From assembly GCA_017609405.1 (NCBI GenBank), contig JAFCDZ010000005.1:1-45059 (forward strand): a stretch of 45,059 nucleotides of DNA, given 5' to 3'. Below are positions 1 through 8,969 of the stretch, in pieces. Under the pieces are notes generated by a model. That model saw only the letters and a list, made by a program, of their open reading frames with translations. It ran no database searches and was not told where the DNA came from. A program made the position numbers and the translations under genes. The DNA comes from Candidatus Pacearchaeota archaeon (lineage in GTDB: Archaea > Nanobdellota > Nanobdellia > Pacearchaeales > GW2011-AR1). The stretch's first letter is position 1; the number at the start of each line of letters is the position of its first letter.

Positions 1-110
1 ATAAACAGAGTATCCGCTCTAGGCATCTCCGCATCAGTGTCTGGAGATTTGACGGATAAACAGAGTATCCGCTCTAGGCATCTCCGCATCAGTGTCTGGA
101 GATTTGACGG
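1..110. repeat. Two perfect tandem copies of a 55-bp unit, with a degenerate third start at about 111-124
   Basis: 1-55 and 56-110 are identical (ataaacagagtatccgctctaggcatctccgcatcagtgtctggagatttgacgg). The unit can form hairpins CGGATA/TATCCG (across the junction) and ATCTCC/GGAGAT. Confidence 0.95.
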
Positions 111-224
111 ATAACTAACTATCCTTATCTTTTTAATGTTTTCTAACTATAAAAATTTAAGGTTTTATCTTTCAAAAAAGGGCTTTCAAAGATTTTTTAA
201 ACATTTCTAAGTATAGATTTATAT

Positions 225-299
225 GCCCGAGTAGCTCAGTCTGGATAGAGCGTCTCCCTCCTAAGGAGAAAGTCGAAGGTTCAAATCCTTCCTCGGGCG
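225..299 (+). tRNA. tRNA-Arg (anticodon CCT)
   Basis: Acceptor GCCCGAG/CTCGGGC, D arm GTAGCTCAG, anticodon loop CTCCTAA, T arm GAAGGTTCAAATCCTTC. Confidence 0.93.
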
Positions 300-309
300 C
301 TTTGTTTAT

Positions 310-333
310 ATTTTAATAAATGATTCTTTTCCA
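310..333. repeat. 24-bp sequence identical to 2832-2855 (3' end of the HisRS-family gene)
   Basis: attttaataaatgattcttttcca occurs exactly at both places. Confidence 0.9.
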
Positions 334-460
334 ATTAACAACTTTAGAAGAAATCAAAAAAGAATATAAAAAGCAAAAAAGAAACTGGAGATAGGGGTGA
401 TTTAAAAACCAAAAAGTTGAACAAAAAAAGTTTTTTAAATATCTTTATCTATATTTTTTT

Positions 461-808
461 ATGAATCCCGATGAGATAATAAAAGAATTAAACTTCAAAT
501 GGTGCGGGGAATATATAATAGGAATTGCTCAAGATTTTGAAAGTAAGGGTGTGCTTATGTGTGCTTTTATGAATAAAGAAGCAGTTAAGAAAACCTTGGA
601 AACCGGTTATGCCCGCTATTATAGCACCTCAAGAAAAAAGTTATGGAAAAAAGGAGAAGAATCAGGACACACGCAAAAAATTATTAAAATCATACCAGAT
701 TGCGATAAAGACACTCTTTTAATGTTAGTTAAGCAAAAAGGAGCTGCATGCCATACTGGAAACAAAACTTGCTTTTACAAAAAAAATATCTTTCAAGAAA
801 ATGAATGA
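461..808 (+). CDS. hisI: Phosphoribosyl-AMP cyclohydrolase
   Basis: HisI motifs: GVLMCAFMNKEA, YYSTSRKKLWKKGEESGHTQ, GAACHTGNKTCFY. Confidence 0.95.
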   Translation: MNPDEIIKELNFKWCGEYIIGIAQDFESKGVLMCAFMNKEAVKKTLETGYARYYSTSRKKLWKKGEESGHTQKIIKIIPDCDKDTLLMLVKQKGAACHTGNKTCFYKKNIFQENE

Positions 809-1082
809 ATTAAAAAAATTATTTGAAATAATTGAAAAAAGAAAAAGAAATCCCAAAGAAGGAAGTTACACCAATTACCTATTTAACAAAGGCGAGAAAA
901 AGATTTTAGCAAAAATAAAAGAAGAATGCAAAGAAGTTATAAAAGCTGCAAAGAAAGAAGGAAACAAAAGATTAATTGAAGAAATTGATGATTTAATTTA
1001 CCATGTTTTTGTATTAATGGCTTCAAGAGGATTAAAATTTGAAGATTTAGAAAAAGAAGAAAAAAAGAGGATGAAAGAATAG
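801..1082 (+). CDS. hisE: Phosphoribosyl-ATP pyrophosphatase
   Basis: HisE pattern SYTNYLFNKGEKKILAKIKEECKEVIKAAK..EEIDDLIYHVFVLMASRG; overlaps hisI by 8 bp. Confidence 0.9.
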   Translation: MNELKKLFEIIEKRKRNPKEGSYTNYLFNKGEKKILAKIKEECKEVIKAAKKEGNKRLIEEIDDLIYHVFVLMASRGLKFEDLEKEEKKRMKE

Positions 1083-1096
1083 AATTACAACATATT

Positions 1097-1805
1097 TTAT
1101 TCTTTAGCAATTCTAATTGCCTCTTCTAAACTAAAATTATTCAAATATAATGCAGTTCTAATAACAACAGCATAAATTCCAATTTCTCTTAATTTTTCTA
1201 TATCTTTTAAAGAGCCAATTCCTCCAGAAACTATTAAAGGTATCTAATAGATTCTCTAAATTTTTTAAATATTCATAGTCAACACCTTCCATTCTACCTT
1301 CTTTTTCTATACATGTAACCAAAAAAGCATCACAATAGTTCTGTAAGTTTTTCCCTGTTTCAATGGGGTCTAAATCAGTTACTTCTTCCCAACCTTTTAT
1401 AGCTACCTTTTTGTTTTTAAAATCAAGAGCAACAATAATTTTTTCTTTTCCAACTTTCCTTGCTAAATCCACAAGAAATTCAGGATCTTGAAGTGCTTTT
1501 GTTCCAACAATAATTTTCTCTGCTCCTGCATTAATAAGTTCATATGCTCTCTCTATGCTTCTAATGCCCCCTCCTATCTCTGTTTCTACTCTTATTTTTT
1601 TAATAATCTCTTTAATTACTTCAAGATTATTTCCTATTCCTTTAGCAGCATCTAAATCAATTATATGTATTCTCTCTGCACCCCCTTGTTGAAATTTCTC
1701 TGCAACCCGGAAAGGATCTATCAAAAATCTTTCAGTACCAAATTTTCCTCCAATAAGTTGTGTGCATTTGCCTTCTTTTATATCAATCGCTGGAAAAATT
1801 TTCAT
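1097..1805 (-). pseudogene. hisA: HisA isomerase with an internal frameshift at about 1240-1245
   Basis: N-terminal about 185 aa is typical HisA (FPAIDIKEGKC, IGGGIRS). After LENLL the canonical IPLIVSGGIGSLKDIEKLREIGIYAVVIRTALYLNNFSLEEAIRIAKE continues in another frame to a stop at 1097-1099. Confidence 0.85.
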
Positions 1806-1821
1806 TTTAACTTAAAAGGAT

Positions 1822-2445
1822 TTATTTTTTAATTAAAATTTTTGGAATTTTCTTGAAAAGATTCTTATCGCTAATAATTACAATATCTGATTCAAAGATT
1901 TTCTCATAACATTCTAATCCTGCTTCTTCTGCAGATTTTCCACTATAAAAAATATCTATAATCAAATCAACAATTCCAAAAGAAAATGCAAATTCAACGC
2001 CTCCTCTCAAATAAATTTTTCTAAATTCATATCCTCTTCTCTCCAAAGAGAGTAGATAATTGTTTGAAATTTTTTTATATTTATTACTTATCGCGATGTT
2101 TAATTTTTTTCCCAAATCTTTCAATTTTTTTCCTTTCGGACCCATTAAGCATAAAACAGGTTTACCAAATTTTGCATTTTTGTCTTTCCATTCATACCTT
2201 CTTATAATATCCAAATTCTCTTTTTGATTTTCTAACTCCCACTCTCTAAATAAATCCTCTCCAGTAACTCCCATTGCATTTTTTCCTCGATTAATTAAAC
2301 TACAAACAAAAAAAGGTATATCCTCTCCACGAACTTCTAAAACTTCAAAGTTAGAAATATTCTCATCATTGATTAGTTTCTCAATAATTCTTCTGCACGA
2401 TTTAAGCCCCCCATTTTTAGGAACAAAGATTATCCACTTTTCCAT
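1822..2445 (-). CDS. hisG: ATP phosphoribosyltransferase, short form (about 207 aa, no C-terminal regulatory domain)
   Basis: VRGEDIPFFV, AMGVTGEDL, VEFAFSFGIVDLIIDIFYSGKSAEEAGL; start placed at MEKWII. Confidence 0.85.
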   Translation of the reverse strand: MEKWIIFVPKNGGLKSCRRIIEKLINDENISNFEVLEVRGEDIPFFVCSLINRGKNAMGVTGEDLFREWELENQKENLDIIRRYEWKDKNAKFGKPVLCLMGPKGKKLKDLGKKLNIAISNKYKKISNNYLLSLERRGYEFRKIYLRGGVEFAFSFGIVDLIIDIFYSGKSAEEAGLECYEKIFESDIVIISDKNLFKKIPKILIKK

Positions 2446-2688
2446 TTTAAAACATTTCAAAAAAATTTAATTTAGAAAAAGATGAACAAAACACCTGCAA
2501 CAAATCTTTACTATACTCAAGAGTAAAAAAATCAGAAAAAAATCTACCAAAGGTGGGGGTAACTCCTGAGTTTAATAATCATGTTTAAATTAAAGAAAAT
2601 GAATTTATAAATTTTTCCGAACTGAAATGAAAAGAAAAATAAATAATAAATCTATTTAAAAACTTTCAAAGCGAAATTTTCTAATAAT

Positions 2689-2845
2689 ATGAAAATGGCA
2701 GCGAAAAAACCTCAAGCTATAAAATACAAAATGTTGTCGCAATTACATCTTTAGGAAATTTGTTCCTTTAACTAAATTAACAAGAACATAGTCAGACATT
2801 GGACCAAATCAAGAATTTGAAAAATTATTAAATTTTAATAAATGA
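2689..2845 (+). pseudogene. Decayed fragment resembling the N-terminal part of archaeal TATA-binding protein
   Basis: Split frames give MKMAAKKPQAIK / IQNVVAITSLGNLF / PLTKLTRT*SDIGPNQEFEKLL; two frameshifts and one TAG. NVVA..LG and PNQ.F resemble the first TBP repeat. Confidence 0.45.
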
Positions 2846-3958
2846 TTCTTTTCCAGTTTTAAGATTCTTCACTTTTGCCTTTCCAGAATTCGCTTCTTTT
2901 TCTCCAATAAAAATTGCATTAGAAATCTTATACGAGTTTGCATATTCTAAAGCTTTTGAAGGTTTTCCATAAAAAATAATAACTTTTTTCCCTTCGCTTC
3001 TTAATTTTTCTGCAAGTTTTATTGTTTTTCTATCTTGGTTCAATGAAATAAGAATATAATCAATTCTTGGTATTTCAATATCAGCTAATAAAAATACAGG
3101 CTCTAATCCTAATCCAAAACCAGTTGATTGAATTCCATTAACCATAAATGTTCCTCCTCCAACTAATGAAACACCCAATTTTTTTGACCAAACCTCAAAA
3201 ACATTCCCAGTATAATACGAAAACCCTCTTGCAAGAGTTGGTTTAAATTCTATCTCAACACCAAACATTTTACAATATCTTTCTAACTCCTCTATATCCT
3301 GATAAGAAGAATATTTCTTAAAAAAAGAGATAGGATTCTTTAAAATTTCCAAAACTTTTTCAGCATTATATTTCTTTAATTCTTTTTTGATTTCTTTCTC
3401 GCCTAATTTATCCAATTTATCAATTAATCTTATAACATCTTCAAAATATTTTTCTTTTACTTTGTTTTCTTTAAGTATCTCATTTAACAGCTTTCTAGAA
3501 TTTACAAAGGTTTTTACTGGAATTTTTAACTCTTTAAAAATTCTTTTTAACATAGCAAAGTTTTCTGCCTCGTCTTTTATTGTTGCTCCAACAATATCTG
3601 CATCACATTGAATAAACTGCCTTAATCTCCCTTTTTTTATTGGCTCGTCCCTAAAATTATATCCAATTTGATATCTCTTAAAAGGAAGTTTCTTGTTTTT
3701 TGAAATTCTTTTTAATTGAAAGGTGAATTCATATCTTAAAGCAAGTTTTCTTCCGCCCCTATCCTTTAATTTAAATATATCCCTCACAGCATCATCTTCT
3801 TGATTTTCTTTTTTAACAAACTCCTCATACTCAATAATCGGAGTCTCAGCTGGCTCAAACCCATAAAGCTCAAAAATTTCCCTAATTTTATCGAGAATGA
3901 GCTTTCTTTTTACTGCTTCTTCTCCTAAAAAATCTCTAAATCCTTTCACAGTTTCCAT
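2828..3958 (-). CDS. hisS: Histidyl-tRNA synthetase family protein (motif 3 variant)
   Basis: VKGFRDFLG, YQIGYNFRDEPIKKGRLRQFIQCDADIVG, LARGFSYYTGNVFEV, and a C-terminal anticodon-binding-like domain. The ORF-track start lies inside the tRNA; MET at 3958 preferred. Confidence 0.88.
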   Translation of the reverse strand: METVKGFRDFLGEEAVKRKLILDKIREIFELYGFEPAETPIIEYEEFVKKENQEDDAVRDIFKLKDRGGRKLALRYEFTFQLKRISKNKKLPFKRYQIGYNFRDEPIKKGRLRQFIQCDADIVGATIKDEAENFAMLKRIFKELKIPVKTFVNSRKLLNEILKENKVKEKYFEDVIRLIDKLDKLGEKEIKKELKKYNAEKVLEILKNPISFFKKYSSYQDIEELERYCKMFGVEIEFKPTLARGFSYYTGNVFEVWSKKLGVSLVGGGTFMVNGIQSTGFGLGLEPVFLLADIEIPRIDYILISLNQDRKTIKLAEKLRSEGKKVIIFYGKPSKALEYANSYKISNAIFIGEKEANSGKAKVKNLKTGKESFIKI

Positions 3959-3968
3959 TTTAAAAAAA

Positions 3969-4040
3969 GGCGACCGTCGAGAATCGAACTCGAGCCCTGC
4001 GGACCACAACCGCATGTTCTACCATTAAACTACGGCCGCC
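3969..4040 (-). tRNA. tRNA-His (anticodon GTG), with a G-1 encoded
   Basis: Revcomp GCGGCCGTAGTTTAATGGTAGAACATGCGGTTGTGGTCCGCAGGGCTCGAGTTCGATTCTCGACGGTCGCC. Confidence 0.93.
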
Positions 4041-4335
4041 ATAATTTAATTTAAATGAAATATCTTCTTTTAAAACTTTGTTAATAGATTTTTTTATTTG
4101 TTTTAATAAGTTATTCTTAGAATAAGGGAAATTTGTATAACTGGGAGAATTCCTAACAATGGGGACAACTCCAAAGTTTAGTTTCCATATTTAACTTAAA
4201 TAAATGAGATTTATAAATTTTTCTTATTTTCTTTAATTTTAATGTCTGGTTATAAATTATCGCTTTTTCTTTGAATAATCCCTCTTTTTTAAATCAGTAA
4301 GATTTAAAACCTCTTTTTATTACATTTTAATATCT

Positions 4336-4407
4336 GCACGGGTAGTTCAGTGGTTAGAATCTCTGGCTTCCAACCAGATGACCCGGGTTCGAATCCCGGC
4401 CCGTGCA
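4336..4407 (+). tRNA. tRNA-Gly (anticodon TCC)
   Basis: GCACGGG...CCCGTGC acceptor, anticodon loop CTTCCAA, T arm CCGGGTTCGAATCCCGG. Confidence 0.93.
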
Positions 4408-4415
4408 TTTTTAAG

Positions 4416-5456
4416 ATGGAGCAAAAATTTGATTTTTGGAAATGGCATGATAGGAATTATTTAAAACTTTTAATTATCCCTCTATTAATTTTTATTTTGT
4501 CAATATCTTATGTAGCTTATTTTTATTCTCAAAACAATGATTTCATAAGGAAGGATATCTCACTAACAGGTGGGACAACAATAACTCTTTATGATAATTC
4601 TGTGGATATCTCTAAACTGAGAGAAGATTTGTCTGAAAAACTTGAAGATTTGAACTTGAGAGAAATTTCAAACATTTTTACAAAGAAAAGAGAAGCCATT
4701 CTTATTCAGACAAAATCCAATCCTGATAAAGCAAAAAAAATTTTAGAAGATTATCTTGGATACTCTTTAAATGAGAAAAATAGCAGTTTTGAATTTACTG
4801 GACCTTCATTAAGTCAAAATTTCTATTTACAACTTTTACTTTCAATAATCTATGCGTTTTCTTTTATGGGTGTTGTGGTATTCTTTTTATTTAGTAAGAA
4901 ATCAAAGCAGAAAAATTTAACTCTTCTTCTGATACTTCTTTCTCCAACTCTATTTATTTTCCTTAAAATAATTTCAATAAACTTAGCAATTATTATTGCC
5001 CTTATTTCCCTTATAATAAGTTTATTCATCTTTTTCACATATAATATTCCTAGTTTTGCAGTTATTGTTTCAGCGTTTGCAGATATCTTTATGACAATTG
5101 CAATAATAGATCTTTTGGGAATAAGGGTTTCTAGTGCCGGAATTGTTGCTCTTCTTATGCTTATTGGTTATTCTGTTGATACAGATATTCTTCTTACTAC
5201 AAGAATGTTAAAGAGAGAGGAAGGGGACCTGAATGAACGAATTTTTTCAGCATTTAAAACAGGTATTACAATGACATTAACTTCTATCTTAGCTATTTTT
5301 ACAGCATATCTAATAACCCATAACATTTCAGATATACTTGGGCAAATCTTTTTTATAATCCTTGTTGGTTTATTCTTTGATTTAATGAATACCTGGATAA
5401 CAAATGTATCAATATTAAAATGGCATCTCTTATCAAGAGAGGGGGTTAGAAAATGA
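4416..5456 (+). CDS. secF: Protein-export membrane protein SecF
   Basis: LTGGTTITLY, GPSLSQ, GYSVDTDILLTTRMLKREEGDLNERIFSAFKTGITMTLTSI; start moved to the ATG at 4416 outside the tRNA. Confidence 0.92.
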   Translation: MEQKFDFWKWHDRNYLKLLIIPLLIFILSISYVAYFYSQNNDFIRKDISLTGGTTITLYDNSVDISKLREDLSEKLEDLNLREISNIFTKKREAILIQTKSNPDKAKKILEDYLGYSLNEKNSSFEFTGPSLSQNFYLQLLLSIIYAFSFMGVVVFFLFSKKSKQKNLTLLLILLSPTLFIFLKIISINLAIIIALISLIISLFIFFTYNIPSFAVIVSAFADIFMTIAIIDLLGIRVSSAGIVALLMLIGYSVDTDILLTTRMLKREEGDLNERIFSAFKTGITMTLTSILAIFTAYLITHNISDILGQIFFIILVGLFFDLMNTWITNVSILKWHLLSREGVRK

Positions 5457-6985
5457 AGCTAACTTGGAGAATCTGGTTGATGATTCTTTTTTTAATATTA
5501 TCTTTGATTTCTTTATTTGGAATACCTCCTACTTTCTTTAAAGAAGGTGTTTTAATAACAAGTGTTAAGCCAAATTCAACAGCATCTTTTTATGGTCTTA
5601 AAGAAGGTGAAATTATACTTAAGATAAATAATCAAAAAATATCCTCTGTTGAAGAATTCTCAAAAATAGTTGAGGGGTTATTCGTTGACAATTCTTCAAA
5701 GAAATTAGAGATAACAACAGACGGAAACAATGTTATTATTTTTACAAATAAACCTCTTGAAATAACTGTTTCAGAAATCCCAAAAACAAGATTAAAACTA
5801 GGGTTGGATCTTGTAGGGGGTTCCAGAGCTTTAGTAACTGCTGAAAACAAATCCCTCTCTGAACAAGAATTAAATGATTTAATATCTGTTGTTAGTCAGA
5901 GATTAAATGTTTATGGGATTTCTGATGTAACTGTAGCACCAGTTTCTGATTTAAGTGGAAATAGATATATGTTAATAGAAATTGCTGGAGCAACACCAAA
6001 AGACCTTGAAGATTTAATATCTCACCAAGGAAAGTTTGAAGCAAAAATCGGGAATCAAACTGTTTTTGTTGGTGGAAAAAAAGACATAACTTCTGTTGGA
6101 AGAAATGATGCAAAATATTCAGGGATTGAAAGGTGCGGGAAAGATAGTTCTGGAAAATACTATTGCAATTTTAGATTTGCCGTTTTTCTTAGTGAAGATG
6201 CAGCAAAAAGACATGCTGAAATAACAAAAAATCTTGAAGTTAATCAAACCCCCCAAGGAGCATATCTCTCTAAAAAGTTGGATCTTTATCTTGATGATAA
6301 ATTAGTTGATAGTTTATTAATCTCTTCTGGATTAAAAGGAAGAGTGACTACACAAATTTCAATATCTGGTTCTGGAACTGGAAGCACCCAGGAAGAAGCT
6401 CTTAAAAACGCAAAAGAGAATATGAATAAACTCCAGACAATCTTAATAACAGGAAGTTTGCCATATAAATTAAAAATTGTTAAACTTGATACAATCTCCC
6501 CAACTCTTGGAAAAAGTTTTATTTCAATAATTTTAATTGCAGGGTTATTATCTCTCTTTGCTGTTGCAATTGTTGTTTTTGTAAGATATCAAGATATAAA
6601 ATACTCTTTATCTCTTTTATTAACAAGTATTGGTGAATTAACAATTATTCTTGGTGTTGCTGCATTTATTAATTGGAATCTCGACCTTCCAAGTATTGCA
6701 GGTATTTTAGCAACAATTGGTACTGGAATTGACAGTCAGATAATTGTCTTAGATGAATCAACAAAATCAAGATTAAATATAAGCCTAAAACAAAAAATTA
6801 AAAGAGCTTTTTCAATTATAATTGGGGCTTATTTTACCTCTGTTGTAGCATTATTACCTCTTCTTGTTGCTGGTGCAGGATTATTAAAGGGGTTTGCTAT
6901 AACAACAATGATTGGTATTACAATAGGTGTATTTATTACTCGTCCAGCATTTGCTGATTTAATAAAATTATTTGAGAGAGATTAA
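5453..6985 (+). CDS. secD: Protein-export membrane protein SecD with an N-terminal PDZ-like segment
   Basis: LKLGLDLVGGSRALV, SQRLNVYGISDV, IGTGIDSQIIVLDE; ATGA overlap with secF. The region after the first TM reads like PDZ (VLITSVKPNSTASFYGLKEGEIILKINNQKI). Confidence 0.92.
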   Translation: MKLTWRIWLMILFLILSLISLFGIPPTFFKEGVLITSVKPNSTASFYGLKEGEIILKINNQKISSVEEFSKIVEGLFVDNSSKKLEITTDGNNVIIFTNKPLEITVSEIPKTRLKLGLDLVGGSRALVTAENKSLSEQELNDLISVVSQRLNVYGISDVTVAPVSDLSGNRYMLIEIAGATPKDLEDLISHQGKFEAKIGNQTVFVGGKKDITSVGRNDAKYSGIERCGKDSSGKYYCNFRFAVFLSEDAAKRHAEITKNLEVNQTPQGAYLSKKLDLYLDDKLVDSLLISSGLKGRVTTQISISGSGTGSTQEEALKNAKENMNKLQTILITGSLPYKLKIVKLDTISPTLGKSFISIILIAGLLSLFAVAIVVFVRYQDIKYSLSLLLTSIGELTIILGVAAFINWNLDLPSIAGILATIGTGIDSQIIVLDESTKSRLNISLKQKIKRAFSIIIGAYFTSVVALLPLLVAGAGLLKGFAITTMIGITIGVFITRPAFADLIKLFERD

Positions 6986-7971
6986 ATAAATATTATAAAG
7001 CCAAGGATAATAATTAAAATTTGAAATCCATTAATTAAATAAACCACATCACTTTCACGAACATTCTTCTTTAACTTCTTTAAAATCCATATTGCAAGGT
7101 GTTCTAATCCATATATTTTATCATAAGGCATATCTAAGCTTCCATCAGATTTTAATCTTCCAAAGCTTTGTTTTTCTAATTTTCCTCTTGATTTTAAGAT
7201 TGTTTCAAGTATATATGGAATAAAAAAGAAAACAACTATTTTTTCAATATTCCCTAAAATTGCTAATGAGGCAATCATAATTCCAACAGGATATGTAAGT
7301 GAATCTCCAGGAAAAACTATTGCAGGATTTTTATTATATATATAAAATGCAAGAAGACTTGCCACCATTATTAATGAAATTAAACTTAGTGTGGAATTTC
7401 CAGAGATATATAATACAATTGAAATTGCAGTTAAAATTATAATTCCTTGACCAGACTCAAGCCCATTATATCCTGCTAAGAAATTAAAGGTGGCTCCTGC
7501 ACCAATAATTCCTATCGGGATAATTAAAAGAGGATATAAAATTCCAAAATCAACCCCCATCATAACTGATTCTCCTGCATTAATAACAACAAGAGGTATT
7601 GAAGCAAAAAATAAGAGCATAATTCTCCATTTTTTTTCAAGGCCTCCACGAACCCATCCTAAGATATCATCCACAAAACCAATTATCAGTGCAATACAAA
7701 CAGCATTGAGTAATGCTAATATTTGGGTTATTGTTTTTGAATCACCCCCTTTAAAATAAAAAACTGTTATAGCAATATATAAGAGCGTTCCAATGATAAA
7801 GGATAATGTGGTTATTAATCCACCAGAACCAGCAACTTTTTTTGAGTGTTCTGGTTTGTGCATATCTCTCCAAACTAAACCAATTTGCCGAGCTTTTTTT
7901 ATCCAAAAAGGAATTCCTATAATAGATGTTAAAAAACTTATTAAGATTGGCAAGATTAATAGCAGATTCAT
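6982..7971 (-). CDS. Polyprenyl-phosphate GlcNAc-1-phosphate transferase (AglH/Alg7/MraY superfamily)
   Basis: Multi-TM; FVDDILGW, NFLAGYNGLESGQG, FPGDSLTYPVG motifs. Confidence 0.85.
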   Translation of the reverse strand: MNLLLILPILISFLTSIIGIPFWIKKARQIGLVWRDMHKPEHSKKVAGSGGLITTLSFIIGTLLYIAITVFYFKGGDSKTITQILALLNAVCIALIIGFVDDILGWVRGGLEKKWRIMLLFFASIPLVVINAGESVMMGVDFGILYPLLIIPIGIIGAGATFNFLAGYNGLESGQGIIILTAISIVLYISGNSTLSLISLIMVASLLAFYIYNKNPAIVFPGDSLTYPVGIMIASLAILGNIEKIVVFFFIPYILETILKSRGKLEKQSFGRLKSDGSLDMPYDKIYGLEHLAIWILKKLKKNVRESDVVYLINGFQILIIILGFIIFI

Positions 7972-8014
7972 AAAAAACATTATTCAAAGGGTTATATAAA
8001 TTTTTTGAATAATT

Positions 8015-8878
8015 TTAAAAGAACATAGGTGTTATATAAACCTCAATTATTCCAGCAATAAATATTATAATTATAGCAATAATTAAAAGGAGTAAAACAT
8101 TTTCAATCACCTGAATTAATCTTTTGCTTTTGATCCCATGTCTTATCACACCAACTCCAAACATTCCTCCTGCCAAAGCAGCAATAAAATAAGCAATCAT
8201 TTCAGGTAAACCATGTATAGAGTATCTTAAGAATGCAGAAGGTATCTCAATTATTTTTTTTTGGGCAAATAGGACCATTGCAGAAGACATAACACTTGCA
8301 TTCCAAGATAAAACGAAAATAGCCCCTGCCCCAAAAATTAATGAAAAAATAAGAGTAAATATAAGGACATATAAATTATTTTCAACAATTGATAAAAGAA
8401 AACCAACCTTAGTAACATTTCCAGTAATATCTTTTTGAGGTTCTATAATACCCATATAACTTTTAATACACTCTTGAATTAATGCAGGGCTATTTATTTC
8501 ACAATATTTTTCTATTTGGGCATTAAATAATATGGGGTCTCCTAATATAATAAACCAAAAAGAAAACGCAACTAAGAAACCAACAAATAACCATATAAAA
8601 GATTCAATAGCATCCCAATGAGCCTTCCATACTGCTACTAATCCCTCTACATTTTCATCTTCTTTTTCTTCTTTTACTATTAATCTATACATAAATGGGA
8701 GAGTAAACATTGTGGAAAAAGTAACAACAATCATACCTGCATATTTCTTAAGAACAATATCCCCTCCAAAAAACCACTTAACCAAGATAAGTGAAAGAGA
8801 TGCATAAACCATACCAACAAAGAACATCTCCCACGGTTTTTTTTCAGCTCTTAGAGGATTTATAATAATCTCTAACAT
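8015..8878 (-). CDS. SpoIIM/DUF95-like integral membrane protein
   Basis: Multi-TM; SWNASVMSSAMVLFA..., HGLPEMIAYFIAALAGGMFGVGVIRHG pattern. Confidence 0.8.
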   Translation of the reverse strand: MLEIIINPLRAEKKPWEMFFVGMVYASLSLILVKWFFGGDIVLKKYAGMIVVTFSTMFTLPFMYRLIVKEEKEDENVEGLVAVWKAHWDAIESFIWLFVGFLVAFSFWFIILGDPILFNAQIEKYCEINSPALIQECIKSYMGIIEPQKDITGNVTKVGFLLSIVENNLYVLIFTLIFSLIFGAGAIFVLSWNASVMSSAMVLFAQKKIIEIPSAFLRYSIHGLPEMIAYFIAALAGGMFGVGVIRHGIKSKRLIQVIENVLLLLIIAIIIIFIAGIIEVYITPMFF

Positions 8879-8969
8879 AAAATAAGATATTCCCCCTTGT
8901 TTTTAAAACTTTGTAGGGATATAATGAAATCTATTTTGTTGAATAAAAATCTTTAAAATTAATTTTATT

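Noticed and set aside
1-110. Possible CRISPR array
   Set aside because: The copies are directly adjacent with no spacers, and there are no cas genes.
3958-4015. Upstream extension of hisS (MRLWSAGLEFDSRRSPFFK)
   Set aside because: It overlaps tRNA-His; MET at 3958 gives the conserved HisRS N-terminus.
4350-4415. Upstream extension of secF (MVRISGFQPDDPGSNPGPCIFK)
   Set aside because: It is read through tRNA-Gly; the true start is the ATG at 4416.
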